DNA from: Gammaproteobacteria bacterium | GTDB taxonomy: Bacteria; Pseudomonadota; Gammaproteobacteria; Ga0077536 | DNA length: 64,000 bases | Direction of reading: 5' to 3' | Assembly: GCA_016191285.1 (NCBI GenBank) | Contig: JACPPA010000002.1 | Coordinates: 140,815-204,814, forward strand | Shown: piece after piece, positions 51,720-61,107 of the stretch | How the letters are laid out: the number at the start of each line of letters is the position of its first letter | Position numbering within the stretch: position 1 is the stretch's first letter | Position numbers and translations under genes: made by a program | Notes under the pieces: generated by a model | What the model saw: only the letters and a program-made list of their open reading frames with translations | Told to the model about the DNA's origin: nothing | Database searches by the model: none

Positions 51720-54452
51720 TCACGCGGTCGCAACAGTCGCCGCCTTGATCCGAATCGCACAAAACTTGAATTCCGGAATCTTGCCAAACGGATCGAGTTC
51801 CTCGTGAGTGAGGAGATTGGCCGCGGCTTCGGCGTAACAAAACGCCATGCATATGGTCCCGCGCTGCACCCCCGGATCGGCGCGTACTCTAGCCACCAAT
51901 GAACCGCGGCGCGACTCGGCGCGCATGAATTCAGCCGCTTTGAGCCCGGCGAGTTCAATATCGTCGGGATGCACACTGACCACCGGTTCGGGCTCGAGTG
52001 CGTCAAGGACGCTGGCGTGCCGCGTCATGCTGCCGGTGTGCCAATGTTCGAGTTGGCGGCCAGTAATCAGCACGAACGGATATTCACTATCCGGTAGTTC
52101 GGCCGCATGCGTATAGGCGGCGGGCACAAATTTGCCGCGGCCGGAGGGTGTCGGAAAACCGGTCTTGAACAAAATGGGATCACCGGGATCGCCTTCCTTT
52201 TCGCAGGGGTAAGTGACTGAATGGGTTTGCTCCAAGCGTTCCCACGTGATGCCGGCCATGCTGGGCGCTGCCAGGCGCAATTCGTTGAACACGTCGCGCG
52301 GTGAGACGTAGTTCCAATCGAGTCCAAGGCGCCGCGCCAGTGCTTGGATGATCCACAGATCCTGGCGTGCGTCGCCGGGCGGCGGCACCGCTTGGCGACC
52401 GAGTTGTACGCGGCGATCGGTGTTGGTGAAGGTCCCGGTTTTTTCCGGGAAGGCAGAGGCCGGCAGAATAACGTCGGCGAAGCCCGCGGTTTCGGTAAAG
52501 AAAATATCTTGCACGACCAAGTGTTCGAGCTCGGCCAGTGCGTGGCGTGCATGATTGAGGTTGGGATCTGACATCGCCGGGTTCTCGCCCATGATGTACA
52601 TCCCGCGAATCTGACCGGCATGTACGGCGTGCATGATCTCGACCACCGTAAGCCCTGGTTCCGGATCGAGCGTGGTACCCCACAGGTGTTCAAAGCGCGC
52701 GCGGACTTGCGGACTATCGACGCGTTGATAATCCGGAAAGACCATCGGGATCAGGCCGACGTCGGATGCGCCCTGCACATTATTTTGGCCGCGCAGTGGA
52801 TGCAATCCACTGCCCGGCCGGCCGATTTGTCCCGTCAGTAACGCCAACGAAATCAAGCAGCGCGCATTGTCGGTGCCGTGGATGTGCTGTGAGATCCCCA
52901 TGCCCCAGAAAATCATCGAACCCTTGGAGGTCGCGTACAGCCGCGCCACTTCGCGCAAGGTCGCCGCGGGAATGCCACAGATCCGCGTGACCGATTCCGG
53001 ACTGTAATCCGCGACGCAACGTTTCAATTCGTCGAAACCTTCGGTGTAGCGCTCGATGTAGGCGTGGTTATGCAGATTTTCCTCGATGATGACATGCATT
53101 AAACAATTCAACAGCGGGACATCGGTATCCGGTCTAAACTGCAGATAGTGAGTCGCATGGCGCGCCAGATCCGAGCGGTAGGGGTCGAGCAAAATGAGCG
53201 TTTTCCCGGCCTTGACCGCGTTCTTCATGAAGGTTGCCGCGACCGGATGATTAACCGTCGGCCGCGCACCGATGATCAGGATCACGTCGGCTTCAGCGAC
53301 GTCGGCGACCTGGTTCGACACCGCGCCCGAGCCGATGGTCTCCAATAACGCCGCGACCGATGAAGCGTGACACAGGCGCGTGCAGTGATCGACATTATTC
53401 GTATGAAAACCCGTACGTATCAATTTCTGAAACAGATACGCCTCTTCGTTCGAACCTTTGGCCGAACCGAAGCCCGCAAGTGAGGCAGGTCCGCGCGTAT
53501 CGCGCAACTCGCGGAGACCACGCGCCGCGAAATCGAGCGCTTCGTCCCAGCTGGCCGGACGGAAATAGCGCGGCAGATCCGCGTGCTTTACCAGTGCGGC
53601 GGTTTTAGCCACGCCGTCACGCCGGATCAGTGGCGTGGTCAGACGTGCCGCATGATGGATGTAATCGAAGCCATAACGCCCCTTCACACAGAGTCGGCCG
53701 TGATTCGAGGGGCCATCGCGGCCGTCGACGAAAATTATTTGTTCGTCCTTGACGTTGAATTTGAGCAGGCATCCCACGCCGCAATACGGACACGCCGAAT
53801 CGACCGTGCGATCCGGAACTTCATGCGCGGCGGATTGCGCCGGCATCAACGCACCGGTCGGGCAGGCTTGCACGCATTCGCCACAGCTGACACAGGTGCT
53901 GTCGCCCATCGGGTCGTCGAGATCGAACACGATTGCCGAATGTTCGCCGCGAAACGCGTAACCGATGACGTCGTTGACCTGCTCTTCGCGACACGCGCGC
54001 ACACAGCGCGTGCACTGAATGCAGGCATCGAGGTTGACGGCGATGGCCGGGTTCGACACATCACGCGGCGGTTGCTTACGGCGCGGAAAGCGCGCGCTAT
54101 GCACGCCTAACACCGCGGCCCAATAATCGAACTCGGAGCGCGGCGTATACGCCGAACGGTCGCCCGGCGGCATATCGGATTTCAGCAGCTCGAGGACCAT
54201 GCGCTGCGAATGCCGCGCACGTTCGCTGGTCGACTGCACTTCCATGCCGGCGGTCGGTTGCCTGCAGCACGACGGCGCGAGCACACGCTCACCCTTGATG
54301 TCGACCACACACGCGCGGCAATTGCCGTCCGGCCGATAGCCGTCCTGGTAACACAGGTGCGGAATTTCAATGCCGACGCGCTTCGCTGCCTGCAGGATTG
54401 TCTCGCCTGCCATCGCCTGTAGCTCGCGGCCATCGAGTTTAAAGTCGATCAC
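51720..54452 (-). CDS. fdhA: NAD-type formate dehydrogenase, catalytic alpha subunit
   Basis: 910 residues. The N-terminal [2Fe-2S] plant-type ferredoxin region (PHLCYQDGYRPDGNCRACVV) is followed by 4Fe-4S clusters (CIQCTRCVRAC, CVSCGECVQACPTG), then the Mo/W-bis-pterin domain starting CPYCGVGC. The active site DHCTRLCHASSVA uses Cys, not selenocysteine. It oxidises formate to CO2. It pairs with the diaphorase subunit upstream and resembles FDH1-type soluble enzymes of methylotrophs. Confidence 0.92.
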   Translation of the reverse strand: MIDFKLDGRELQAMAGETILQAAKRVGIEIPHLCYQDGYRPDGNCRACVVDIKGERVLAPSCCRQPTAGMEVQSTSERARHSQRMVLELLKSDMPPGDRSAYTPRSEFDYWAAVLGVHSARFPRRKQPPRDVSNPAIAVNLDACIQCTRCVRACREEQVNDVIGYAFRGEHSAIVFDLDDPMGDSTCVSCGECVQACPTGALMPAQSAAHEVPDRTVDSACPYCGVGCLLKFNVKDEQIIFVDGRDGPSNHGRLCVKGRYGFDYIHHAARLTTPLIRRDGVAKTAALVKHADLPRYFRPASWDEALDFAARGLRELRDTRGPASLAGFGSAKGSNEEAYLFQKLIRTGFHTNNVDHCTRLCHASSVAALLETIGSGAVSNQVADVAEADVILIIGARPTVNHPVAATFMKNAVKAGKTLILLDPYRSDLARHATHYLQFRPDTDVPLLNCLMHVIIEENLHNHAYIERYTEGFDELKRCVADYSPESVTRICGIPAATLREVARLYATSKGSMIFWGMGISQHIHGTDNARCLISLALLTGQIGRPGSGLHPLRGQNNVQGASDVGLIPMVFPDYQRVDSPQVRARFEHLWGTTLDPEPGLTVVEIMHAVHAGQIRGMYIMGENPAMSDPNLNHARHALAELEHLVVQDIFFTETAGFADVILPASAFPEKTGTFTNTDRRVQLGRQAVPPPGDARQDLWIIQALARRLGLDWNYVSPRDVFNELRLAAPSMAGITWERLEQTHSVTYPCEKEGDPGDPILFKTGFPTPSGRGKFVPAAYTHAAELPDSEYPFVLITGRQLEHWHTGSMTRHASVLDALEPEPVVSVHPDDIELAGLKAAEFMRAESRRGSLVARVRADPGVQRGTICMAFCYAEAAANLLTHEELDPFGKIPEFKFCAIRIKAATVATA

Positions 54453-54538
54453 GGCGTTCTCCTCCTCTCTCCTCGCGGGCGAGGGCCGGGGCGAGCGGGC
54501 GCGATCCTCAAACCGAGTCGAATTTTAGACGGCGTCAT

Positions 54539-56197
54539 CTAAACAAACTCCTGCGGAAAATAGCGCATGGCCGAGCGCAGCGGATTCGGTGCGGCTTGGC
54601 CAAGACCGCAGATCGACGCGTCTTCCATCGCCCGCGCCAATTCCAGTAGCAGCGGCACGTCCCACCGCGGTTGCGCCATCAGGCGTGCAGCTTTGGCGGT
54701 ACCCACCCGGCACGGCGTGCACTGACCGCACGACTCGTGTTCGAAAAAACGCATGGCGTTCAGCGCCGCGTCGCGTGCTGTGTCGTGTTGTGACAGCACG
54801 ATGATCGCAGCGGAGCCGATGAAACAACCATGCGCCTGCAAGGTGTCGAAGTCGAGCGGCAGATCGGCCAACGACGCCGGCAATATTCCGCCCGAAGCGC
54901 CGCCCGGGAAATAACCATATAGTTCATGACCGGGCAGCATACCGCCGCAGTATTCATCGATCAGTTCGCGCACCGATACGCCAGCCGGCGCCAAGTGGAC
55001 ACCGGGTCTGGTCACGCGCCCACTCACCGAAAAGGATCGTAAGCCGACGCGCTCGCGTCGGCCGTGTGCGGTAAACCAGGCCGCGCCGTGTTCAAGAATA
55101 TTCCGCACCCAATACAGCGTTTCCATGTTGTGTTCGAGCGTCGGCCGGCCAAACAGTCCCACTTGCGCGACATAGGGCGGACGCAGTCGTGGCATTCCGC
55201 GCTTACCTTCGATCGATTCGATCATCGCGGACTCTTCGCCGCAAATATAAGCGCCAGCGCCGCGGCGCAATTCAATCGAGGGCAGAGGCCCCAGCGCGGA
55301 CACCCGCAGTCGAGTTAGCTCGGTTTCGAGCAGCAGCCGGCACGCGGCGTACTCGTCGCGCAAGTAGATATAGCAAGCTTCGGCTTCCACGGCCCACGCC
55401 GCGATCAGCATGCCTTCAAGAAAGCGATGGGGATCGCGTTCGAGATAATGGCGATCCTTGAACGTGCCGGGCTCGCCTTCGTCGATATTGACTGCGAGCA
55501 AACGCGGTGCGGCTTGCTGACGCAGGATCGACCATTTCGCGCCGGCCGGAAAACCCGCGCCGCCGAGCCCGCGTAGTTTGGAATCCTGCAGTGTTTTAAT
55601 CACCTCGTCGCGCGTGCGGGTGCCCGCGAGACAGGACTGCCATACCGCGTAGCCGCCGCCCTTCCGGTAGTCGTCCAAGGTCAGCGGCCGTAGCGCTTCC
55701 GGTGCATGGTCACCGCCTTCGATTTGACGGGTCACCGATTCGGCGGTGGCCTGTTCAACGGGATGTTGACCGACCACCGCCACCGGTGCGGCATGACAAC
55801 GACCGACACAGGGGACGCGCTGGATTCGATAGTTGCGATCACCCGTTCCTTCTAAATCTTTGATCAACGCCTCGGCGCCAAACATTGCACAGGTCACCGA
55901 CTCGCACACGCGCACGGTCAGCGCCGGTGGTGGTGTGTCGTCATCGCCAAGCACGTCAAAGTGATGATAGAACGTCGCGACTTCGTAGATTTCGGTCATC
56001 GCGAGTTTGAGTTCATGCGCGAGTGCGACCATCGACGCCGATGAAATATGACCGTAGTGATCTTGAATTCGATGCAGGTATTCAATCAGGCGATCGCGGC
56101 GGCGGGGCAGGGCGCCGAGCAACGTTTGAATTTCGGCCAACACGGCCAGATCGACCCGGCGGCCGCGCAGTTGTCCACGGTTATTGGTTTTCGCCAC
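54539..56197 (-). CDS. fdhB: Formate dehydrogenase beta subunit (NuoE-NuoF fusion)
   Basis: 552 residues. The N-terminal ~160 residues form a thioredoxin-like [2Fe-2S] domain as in NuoE (VRVCESVTCAMFGAEAL, VPCVGRCHAAP). The rest is NuoF-like: RGLGGAGFPAGAKW, the NADH/FMN region INIDEGEPGTFKDR-type, GAGAYICGEESAMIESIEGK, and the 4Fe-4S CGQCTPCRVG. It passes electrons from the alpha subunit to NAD. The gamma/beta fusion matches methylotroph FDH1. It follows fhcC after two bases. Confidence 0.9.
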   Translation of the reverse strand: MAKTNNRGQLRGRRVDLAVLAEIQTLLGALPRRRDRLIEYLHRIQDHYGHISSASMVALAHELKLAMTEIYEVATFYHHFDVLGDDDTPPPALTVRVCESVTCAMFGAEALIKDLEGTGDRNYRIQRVPCVGRCHAAPVAVVGQHPVEQATAESVTRQIEGGDHAPEALRPLTLDDYRKGGGYAVWQSCLAGTRTRDEVIKTLQDSKLRGLGGAGFPAGAKWSILRQQAAPRLLAVNIDEGEPGTFKDRHYLERDPHRFLEGMLIAAWAVEAEACYIYLRDEYAACRLLLETELTRLRVSALGPLPSIELRRGAGAYICGEESAMIESIEGKRGMPRLRPPYVAQVGLFGRPTLEHNMETLYWVRNILEHGAAWFTAHGRRERVGLRSFSVSGRVTRPGVHLAPAGVSVRELIDEYCGGMLPGHELYGYFPGGASGGILPASLADLPLDFDTLQAHGCFIGSAAIIVLSQHDTARDAALNAMRFFEHESCGQCTPCRVGTAKAARLMAQPRWDVPLLLELARAMEDASICGLGQAAPNPLRSAMRYFPQEFV

Positions 56198-56199
56198 GC

Positions 56200-57018
56200 T
56201 CAGGCCGCTCGCGCTAACAGTACTTCACCGGTGCCGCCGCAGCCCCGATCGCCCACCCACCGCTGGCTCGACGTAAACGCGCGCAGTCGGGTCTTGAAGG
56301 CTGGTTTGAACCGCGCGATATGCGCGAGCAACACGGGCACGAATGCCAACTGATAGCGGCCGGTATCGACAAAGGTTTCTGGCAAGCGGAGCGCGTCCGT
56401 TTCGCGCACTAGTAATGATCCGCGATGCATGCCGGTCGCACTGTCGCGCCCGACAGTGCCGAGCACCGCCACCGTGCCGGCGATCAGTTGGCTTGCGCAA
56501 TACGCGCCGGCATTACCCCCGATCACGATGAGACCGCGACGCATGCGATCGCCCACACGCGCGCCGGCGGATTTACCGATGATGACCGCGCCCCCTTTCA
56601 TGCCGGCGACCGCGCCGGGAATTGCGCTGCCCACGAAATCGCCGGCATGACCCGTGATATCGATCACGCCGCCCACCATGCCAGCGCCAACAAGATGTCC
56701 CGCGTCGCCCCGCACGTGAATCTCACCGCCCGTCATCTGCGTGCCCACGCCGTCGCCACAGCGACCCGTCACGCGAATGATTCCCTGGGCCAGACCCACG
56801 CCGATGTTGTGCAACCGTGTGCTAGCCGCTTCGATTCGGAGTTCTAAATCCGGCGTCCCGGAAACTGCAAAAAGATCGGCAAGCCGCAGCGTGTCGCGAC
56901 CGTATCGGAGACCGAGGCGTTTTATTTCAGTGAGCTTCAAACCGGCGAGCACCGCGGGCGTGACACGCGTTAGATCTAAATTAAAATCGAGCGCTGCCTT
57001 GAGTTCCAACACAATCAT
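56200..57018 (-). CDS. fhcC: Formyltransferase/hydrolase complex subunit C
   Basis: 272 residues with the parallel beta-helix repeats of FhcC/FwdC (GDGVGTQMTGGEIHVRGDAG, LVGAGMVGGVIDITG, FVGSAIPGAVAGMKGGAVII). Part of the Fhc complex that transfers formyl from H4MPT to methanofuran and releases formate. The start overlaps the fhcD stop (57015-57018). Confidence 0.93.
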   Translation of the reverse strand: MIVLELKAALDFNLDLTRVTPAVLAGLKLTEIKRLGLRYGRDTLRLADLFAVSGTPDLELRIEAASTRLHNIGVGLAQGIIRVTGRCGDGVGTQMTGGEIHVRGDAGHLVGAGMVGGVIDITGHAGDFVGSAIPGAVAGMKGGAVIIGKSAGARVGDRMRRGLIVIGGNAGAYCASQLIAGTVAVLGTVGRDSATGMHRGSLLVRETDALRLPETFVDTGRYQLAFVPVLLAHIARFKPAFKTRLRAFTSSQRWVGDRGCGGTGEVLLARAA

Positions 57019-57911
57019 TTCAAGATTTCCCGTAGCTTGAAGTGATACGGGCCGAGATTTCCACCGTAGTTACCGGCGGTGATCCCGACAATGCCGCGTT
57101 TCCGCCCCAAGGTGCAGGCGGCTCTAATCCCGGCGCGCGTGGCTTCATTGATGGCCTCGGCGGTCAGGCCGTCGATGACGATTTCCAACACGGCGCCGAC
57201 CGCCGCCGGCAGCGCTGAATCGACCACCTGTTTTAGCGTTGGGCAGTAACGATGATTGGTGGACGCGGGCAGCGTTTTGTATTTCGAGCCCACCTTCGAA
57301 CCGGAGCGCACCACGCCCCCGGGGAACGGCATGATCACACTCGGGATCTTCCGCATCGCGGCCACGGCACGTTCGCTCGCGGCGAGCGCCTGGGCTTGCG
57401 TCTCGGCCAAGATCAGAAAATTACCGCCACCAATGGCTTTCACCAGGTAGGTCACGTCTTGACAGAGAAATTCACCATCCATGACCGGCACGCGCCAGTA
57501 GCGATCGCGGCCAAGTTTCTTCGCAATTTGATAACCATCACCGAAGTAGCGCAGGGTTTTCCCGAGAGGCAATGGATCGCCGCTGTCGAACCCGGCGAAG
57601 CAGGCGCTGGTGGGTGACGTTAACACGCATTGACCAACCCGATTCTGCAACTGCTTGGTGAGTTCCTTAGTGCTGGTCGAAAACAGTAATACCGCGACAC
57701 CGGGCCGGCCGTCCGGGGTTTCGTTCGGCTGTAGTTCACGTTCAATGCCGGCTTCACATCCGCACGCAATGACCGAGGTCGCGAAGCCGGTCACGGCGCG
57801 CGCCGAATGCATGGCCCAGGTCGGATTAAGCGCGGTGATGATGAGTCGCGTGGCTTTCATCGAAAACGCTTCTGCGAAAGTGTCTTCAATGGCGACGCCG
57901 TTGATCTTCAC
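57015..57911 (-). CDS. fhcD: Formylmethanofuran:H4MPT formyltransferase subunit D
   Basis: 298 residues, homologue of Ftr: MKINGVAIEDTFAEAFSMKA, TGFATSVIACGCEAGIE, PFPGGVVRSGSKVGSKYKT, GITAGNYGGNLGPYHFKLRE. It moves the formyl group between H4MPT and methanofuran in the cytoplasm. 4-bp overlaps with fhcA and fhcC. Confidence 0.94.
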   Translation of the reverse strand: MKINGVAIEDTFAEAFSMKATRLIITALNPTWAMHSARAVTGFATSVIACGCEAGIERELQPNETPDGRPGVAVLLFSTSTKELTKQLQNRVGQCVLTSPTSACFAGFDSGDPLPLGKTLRYFGDGYQIAKKLGRDRYWRVPVMDGEFLCQDVTYLVKAIGGGNFLILAETQAQALAASERAVAAMRKIPSVIMPFPGGVVRSGSKVGSKYKTLPASTNHRYCPTLKQVVDSALPAAVGAVLEIVIDGLTAEAINEATRAGIRAACTLGRKRGIVGITAGNYGGNLGPYHFKLREILK

Positions 57912-59587
57912 GACGCGTTCCGCCGTGCCTGATGTTGAATCAAGGGGCTATGGCCGAAGTCTTCGATCTCGGCATCGGCAACGGCGATGTTGCGCCGGCG
58001 CACGCTCATGTAAGTCGCGAAATACGCGTCGAGTGCCTTCTCAATCGCCGGATCGTAGTCGGCGCGCGTCACATGCGTGGCGCCGCGCGGCGTGGCGACA
58101 ATCTTGCCGTCGCGGACGATCAATTCTCCGGCCTTGTAGACCAAGTGCGGGGTCGCGAACATGCGCTCACGGTTCGCGTCGTCCACATACACCGTGACAT
58201 CGCCGCGTGCGCCGGCGCCCAAGTGGCCGAGATTCTTGAGACCCAGGCTGCGGGCCGGCGCCGCGCGCGTGATGATGGCGATTTCGTATAACGAATATTC
58301 GCGGCCCAGGCTGCCGAGATGGCTCGCCGCCGCCGCGTCCGGGGCGATGGTCGCGAGCCTTTCGCGGCGGAACGAGGCATCCATCAGCAATCGGATCAGA
58401 TGCGGATAGCTGGTGAACGGCGCGCCATTCGGATGATCGGTGGTGAGGAATATTCGCCAGGGGTCGCGCGTGCTTAAAAACAATTCAAGTCCAATCGCCC
58501 ACTGCAGCGCGTTGACAAAACTCTTGTCCTTATACTTGAACGGCACGACCCCGCAACCGGCGTCGCATTCGATGTCCATGATCACGCTCTTTTTAGGACT
58601 GGCGAAGGCGCTGCCCGCGTATTGCCGCATGCTGTCGCCCGACTCGGTCACCGTCTGCCCAAACATGATCTGTCCGACATCGATCGAAATATTGGGATTC
58701 GCGTTGACCGCTTCCGCCACCGCCTGCGCGCCCGAGGAAAATTTGCGATCGCCCTCCGTCCCGTAACTATGAAACTGAATGTGCGTGAAGTGCGCGCGCA
58801 GTCCGTCCAAGGCCCTGATCGTCGCCAGCGTGGTTTCGACATTGCCGGCCACGCCGAGATTGCAACCGTGAATATGTAGCGGATGCGCGAGCCCCAGCGC
58901 GTGGATCCCTTCGGCCAAGGTCCGCACGATTTGGCGCGGCGTTACGCCATAGGCCGTGTTCGCTTCGTCGAGGTCGAGCTTACGCTGATTGAATTTAAAC
59001 GCGTTGATCCCGCCGGGGTTCACCACTTTGATCGCAAGCGCCTGCGCCGCGCGCAAGGTGTAGGCGATGTAGTCTTGAAATTCCTTGGGATCAGCGCCGG
59101 CCGCCAGGCGCCGCAAGAAAAAATCGTCATTACCAAGCAGCGCGTACGCGCCCTTGTCGACGAGGGGGGTGTCGGCCATTTCCATATGCGCGTGGCGCGC
59201 ATTGGCGGGCAGCATGGCCGGTTCAAAGCAGGCGGTGTAGCCCATTTGCGCGTAACGGTAGCCGGTGGTCAGCGTGGACGGTGCGGCGCGACCGCTACCG
59301 AGGCGCGGATGTTCACCTCGCACGGTTAAATTGGCCGCGTGATCTTCGGGCAGCAGCATCCGCGCGATATTGACCTTGCCGCCACCGATGTGGGTATGAA
59401 TATCGACGCCACCGGCCATCACCACGCAGCCGCTGATATCGATCGATTCTTTGATCGCCGCAGGGTCCGGCGCTGATGACACGATGCCATCGCGGCGCAG
59501 ATACACTGAGCGAATGACGCCATCTTCGCCATGCGCGGGATCGTAGACGCGGCCGCCGCGAAGTTCAGTGATGGATTTGTCGGTCAT
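57908..59587 (-). CDS. fhcA: Formylmethanofuran hydrolase subunit A
   Basis: 559 residues of the amidohydrolase fold: MAGGVDIHTHIGGGKVNIAR with the HxH metal pair, HPLHIHGCNLGVAGN, IQFHSYGTEG and TTDHPNGAPFTSYP (Asp/His). It hydrolyses formyl-methanofuran to formate. 4-bp overlap with fhcB and fhcD. Confidence 0.94.
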   Translation of the reverse strand: MTDKSITELRGGRVYDPAHGEDGVIRSVYLRRDGIVSSAPDPAAIKESIDISGCVVMAGGVDIHTHIGGGKVNIARMLLPEDHAANLTVRGEHPRLGSGRAAPSTLTTGYRYAQMGYTACFEPAMLPANARHAHMEMADTPLVDKGAYALLGNDDFFLRRLAAGADPKEFQDYIAYTLRAAQALAIKVVNPGGINAFKFNQRKLDLDEANTAYGVTPRQIVRTLAEGIHALGLAHPLHIHGCNLGVAGNVETTLATIRALDGLRAHFTHIQFHSYGTEGDRKFSSGAQAVAEAVNANPNISIDVGQIMFGQTVTESGDSMRQYAGSAFASPKKSVIMDIECDAGCGVVPFKYKDKSFVNALQWAIGLELFLSTRDPWRIFLTTDHPNGAPFTSYPHLIRLLMDASFRRERLATIAPDAAAASHLGSLGREYSLYEIAIITRAAPARSLGLKNLGHLGAGARGDVTVYVDDANRERMFATPHLVYKAGELIVRDGKIVATPRGATHVTRADYDPAIEKALDAYFATYMSVRRRNIAVADAEIEDFGHSPLIQHQARRNAS

Positions 59588-60846
59588 GTCCGCAAGGCGT
59601 TAAGCGTGCGCCCGAGCACGTCGGCCACCGTGAGTAAGTTTGAGTGCCGAAGTTGACGCAGCGGCAGCGAGACCACCGCATCGGTGCGAATTAATTGCCC
59701 GGCATGATCGATGCCAGGAGTCCCGACCGGAATATAGACAGCGTTTTTGGCGGGGGTCATGCCCGGCGGCCCCAGCACAATCGTCGGGATCGCATTCGCG
59801 GCGACTGGTGGCAAGCGCGGCGAAAACGCACTAATCCACACACACAAATCGACTGCGCGATCTCGCAATAAAGCGTCCGCCGACCAACGTTCGGGTGCAT
59901 AATCGAGGGTATTACCGGCATAAGAGACGCTGAGCGGGAAGCCGGTTAGCCAGGTTGCGGCGGAGACCGCGGTTTGTCCACCGTCGTCGCCGCCGAGGTT
60001 AAGCCCGGCCGCGCGCTGCGTGCGATTGAGACTCGCGACGATATCGCAGACCGCGCTGATCGTCAGATCGGCGTGCGCGGGATCGAGTTGACCGGCGGCC
60101 CACACAAAAACTGGATACGCCGCGGCTTTGATCTTGGCGGCGAGTTCGACCAGTAGCTTGCGCCGTTTCGGGGCGCCACTGACAGTGCCGCCAGCGAGCG
60201 CGGATTGCAGTGCGCGGAGTAGGGTGGGGAGCGCGTCGGTGTCGCAGCGTAGCGTATCAAGTGGCAGCTCGCCGCAGGCGCTGGGTGCGCCTTGGTTAGG
60301 ACCTAGATAGATCAACCGCCGTTCGCGGCGGCGTTCCGGCTGCAACGCAGCGGTTGGACTCAAGAAGCGTGGAATCAAATTTTGGTAGTTGACGTTTACA
60401 TCGACGCCGACCAGGACGACGAGATCGGCGCGGTTGCGGAGTTCACTCAAAGTCGTCGTTTGCCAGCCGCGACTTTGCAACACTTTCAGATTTTGGCGGA
60501 GTGCGCCGCCGTGGAGGTGATCGACCACCGCGCCGCAGTGTTCGGCGAGCGCGAAGGCCGCGCGCAGGCCCGCGAGATCGGCGCCGAGGCCGGCCACCAG
60601 CGGTTGCCGCGCCTTGCGCAATAAATTCACCGCGCTAGTAATGGCGTGCTCGATCGCCGCAGGCTGCCCGGCGATGAACGCGGTGACGCGCGCGCTCGAA
60701 TCGGCATAGGCCGCGGTGGCCTTGGCGCATGCATTACGAATGGGCGTTACGGTTGCGCCGTCCGTACGGACCACGAGGTCATCGCACAGCAGTCCGCAAT
60801 AGGTACAAGTAACGTCTTCGTGGCGGGTGTTAATGGTCGATGACAC
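59584..60846 (-). CDS. fhcB: Formyltransferase/hydrolase complex subunit B
   Basis: About 420 residues if it starts at GTG 60846 (VSSTINTRHEDVTCTYCGLL); a longer frame begins at ATG 60897. FhcB resembles the FwdB/molybdopterin-protein fold but serves as a structural subunit here: CTYCGLLCDDLVV, GLGADLAGLRAAFALAEHCG, LVVLVGVDVNVNYQNLIPRF. First gene of the fhcB-A-D-C-fdhB-fdhA run. Confidence 0.88.
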   Translation of the reverse strand: MSSTINTRHEDVTCTYCGLLCDDLVVRTDGATVTPIRNACAKATAAYADSSARVTAFIAGQPAAIEHAITSAVNLLRKARQPLVAGLGADLAGLRAAFALAEHCGAVVDHLHGGALRQNLKVLQSRGWQTTTLSELRNRADLVVLVGVDVNVNYQNLIPRFLSPTAALQPERRRERRLIYLGPNQGAPSACGELPLDTLRCDTDALPTLLRALQSALAGGTVSGAPKRRKLLVELAAKIKAAAYPVFVWAAGQLDPAHADLTISAVCDIVASLNRTQRAAGLNLGGDDGGQTAVSAATWLTGFPLSVSYAGNTLDYAPERWSADALLRDRAVDLCVWISAFSPRLPPVAANAIPTIVLGPPGMTPAKNAVYIPVGTPGIDHAGQLIRTDAVVSLPLRQLRHSNLLTVADVLGRTLNALRT

Positions 60847-61107
60847 GGACGGCTTAAGCTTAAGGGTTGCCAGCTGGAAAACAAAAAGACCGAGCACAGC
60901 TTGCGTTGTCGACTCACGCTTGCAGCGTCCGTGGCGACCGGTCGTAAACTAGCATACTCGCGAGACCCGCACTACCTAAGCGGCACTTCCCTGTGCCGCA
61001 GGAATCTCTGCCTTTTGCAGAGATTCCTTAAACGTTGCACACGCGCGCGCATTGGTCACTATAATTTCCTCGCCATTTGGCTACCGGGATCTCGAATTGA
61101 TTGCCGC
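60847..61107. promoter_or_regulatory. Divergent promoter region between fhcB and RFAP synthase gene
   Basis: About 210-260 bases separate two divergent C1 operons. A near-palindrome GGCACTTCCCTGTGCCGCAG lies around 60981-61000, followed by an AATCTCTGCCTTTTGCAGAG stretch (61001-61024), a small inverted repeat. Control elements are likely but not assigned. Confidence 0.45.

Noticed and set aside
51720-54452. Selenocysteine formate dehydrogenase
   Set aside because: The active-site codon is Cys in DHCTRLCH and there is no in-frame TGA.
60901-61107. RFAP synthase starting at 60901
   Set aside because: The added 69 residues have no support and the GHMP-like fold starts right after ATG 61108.
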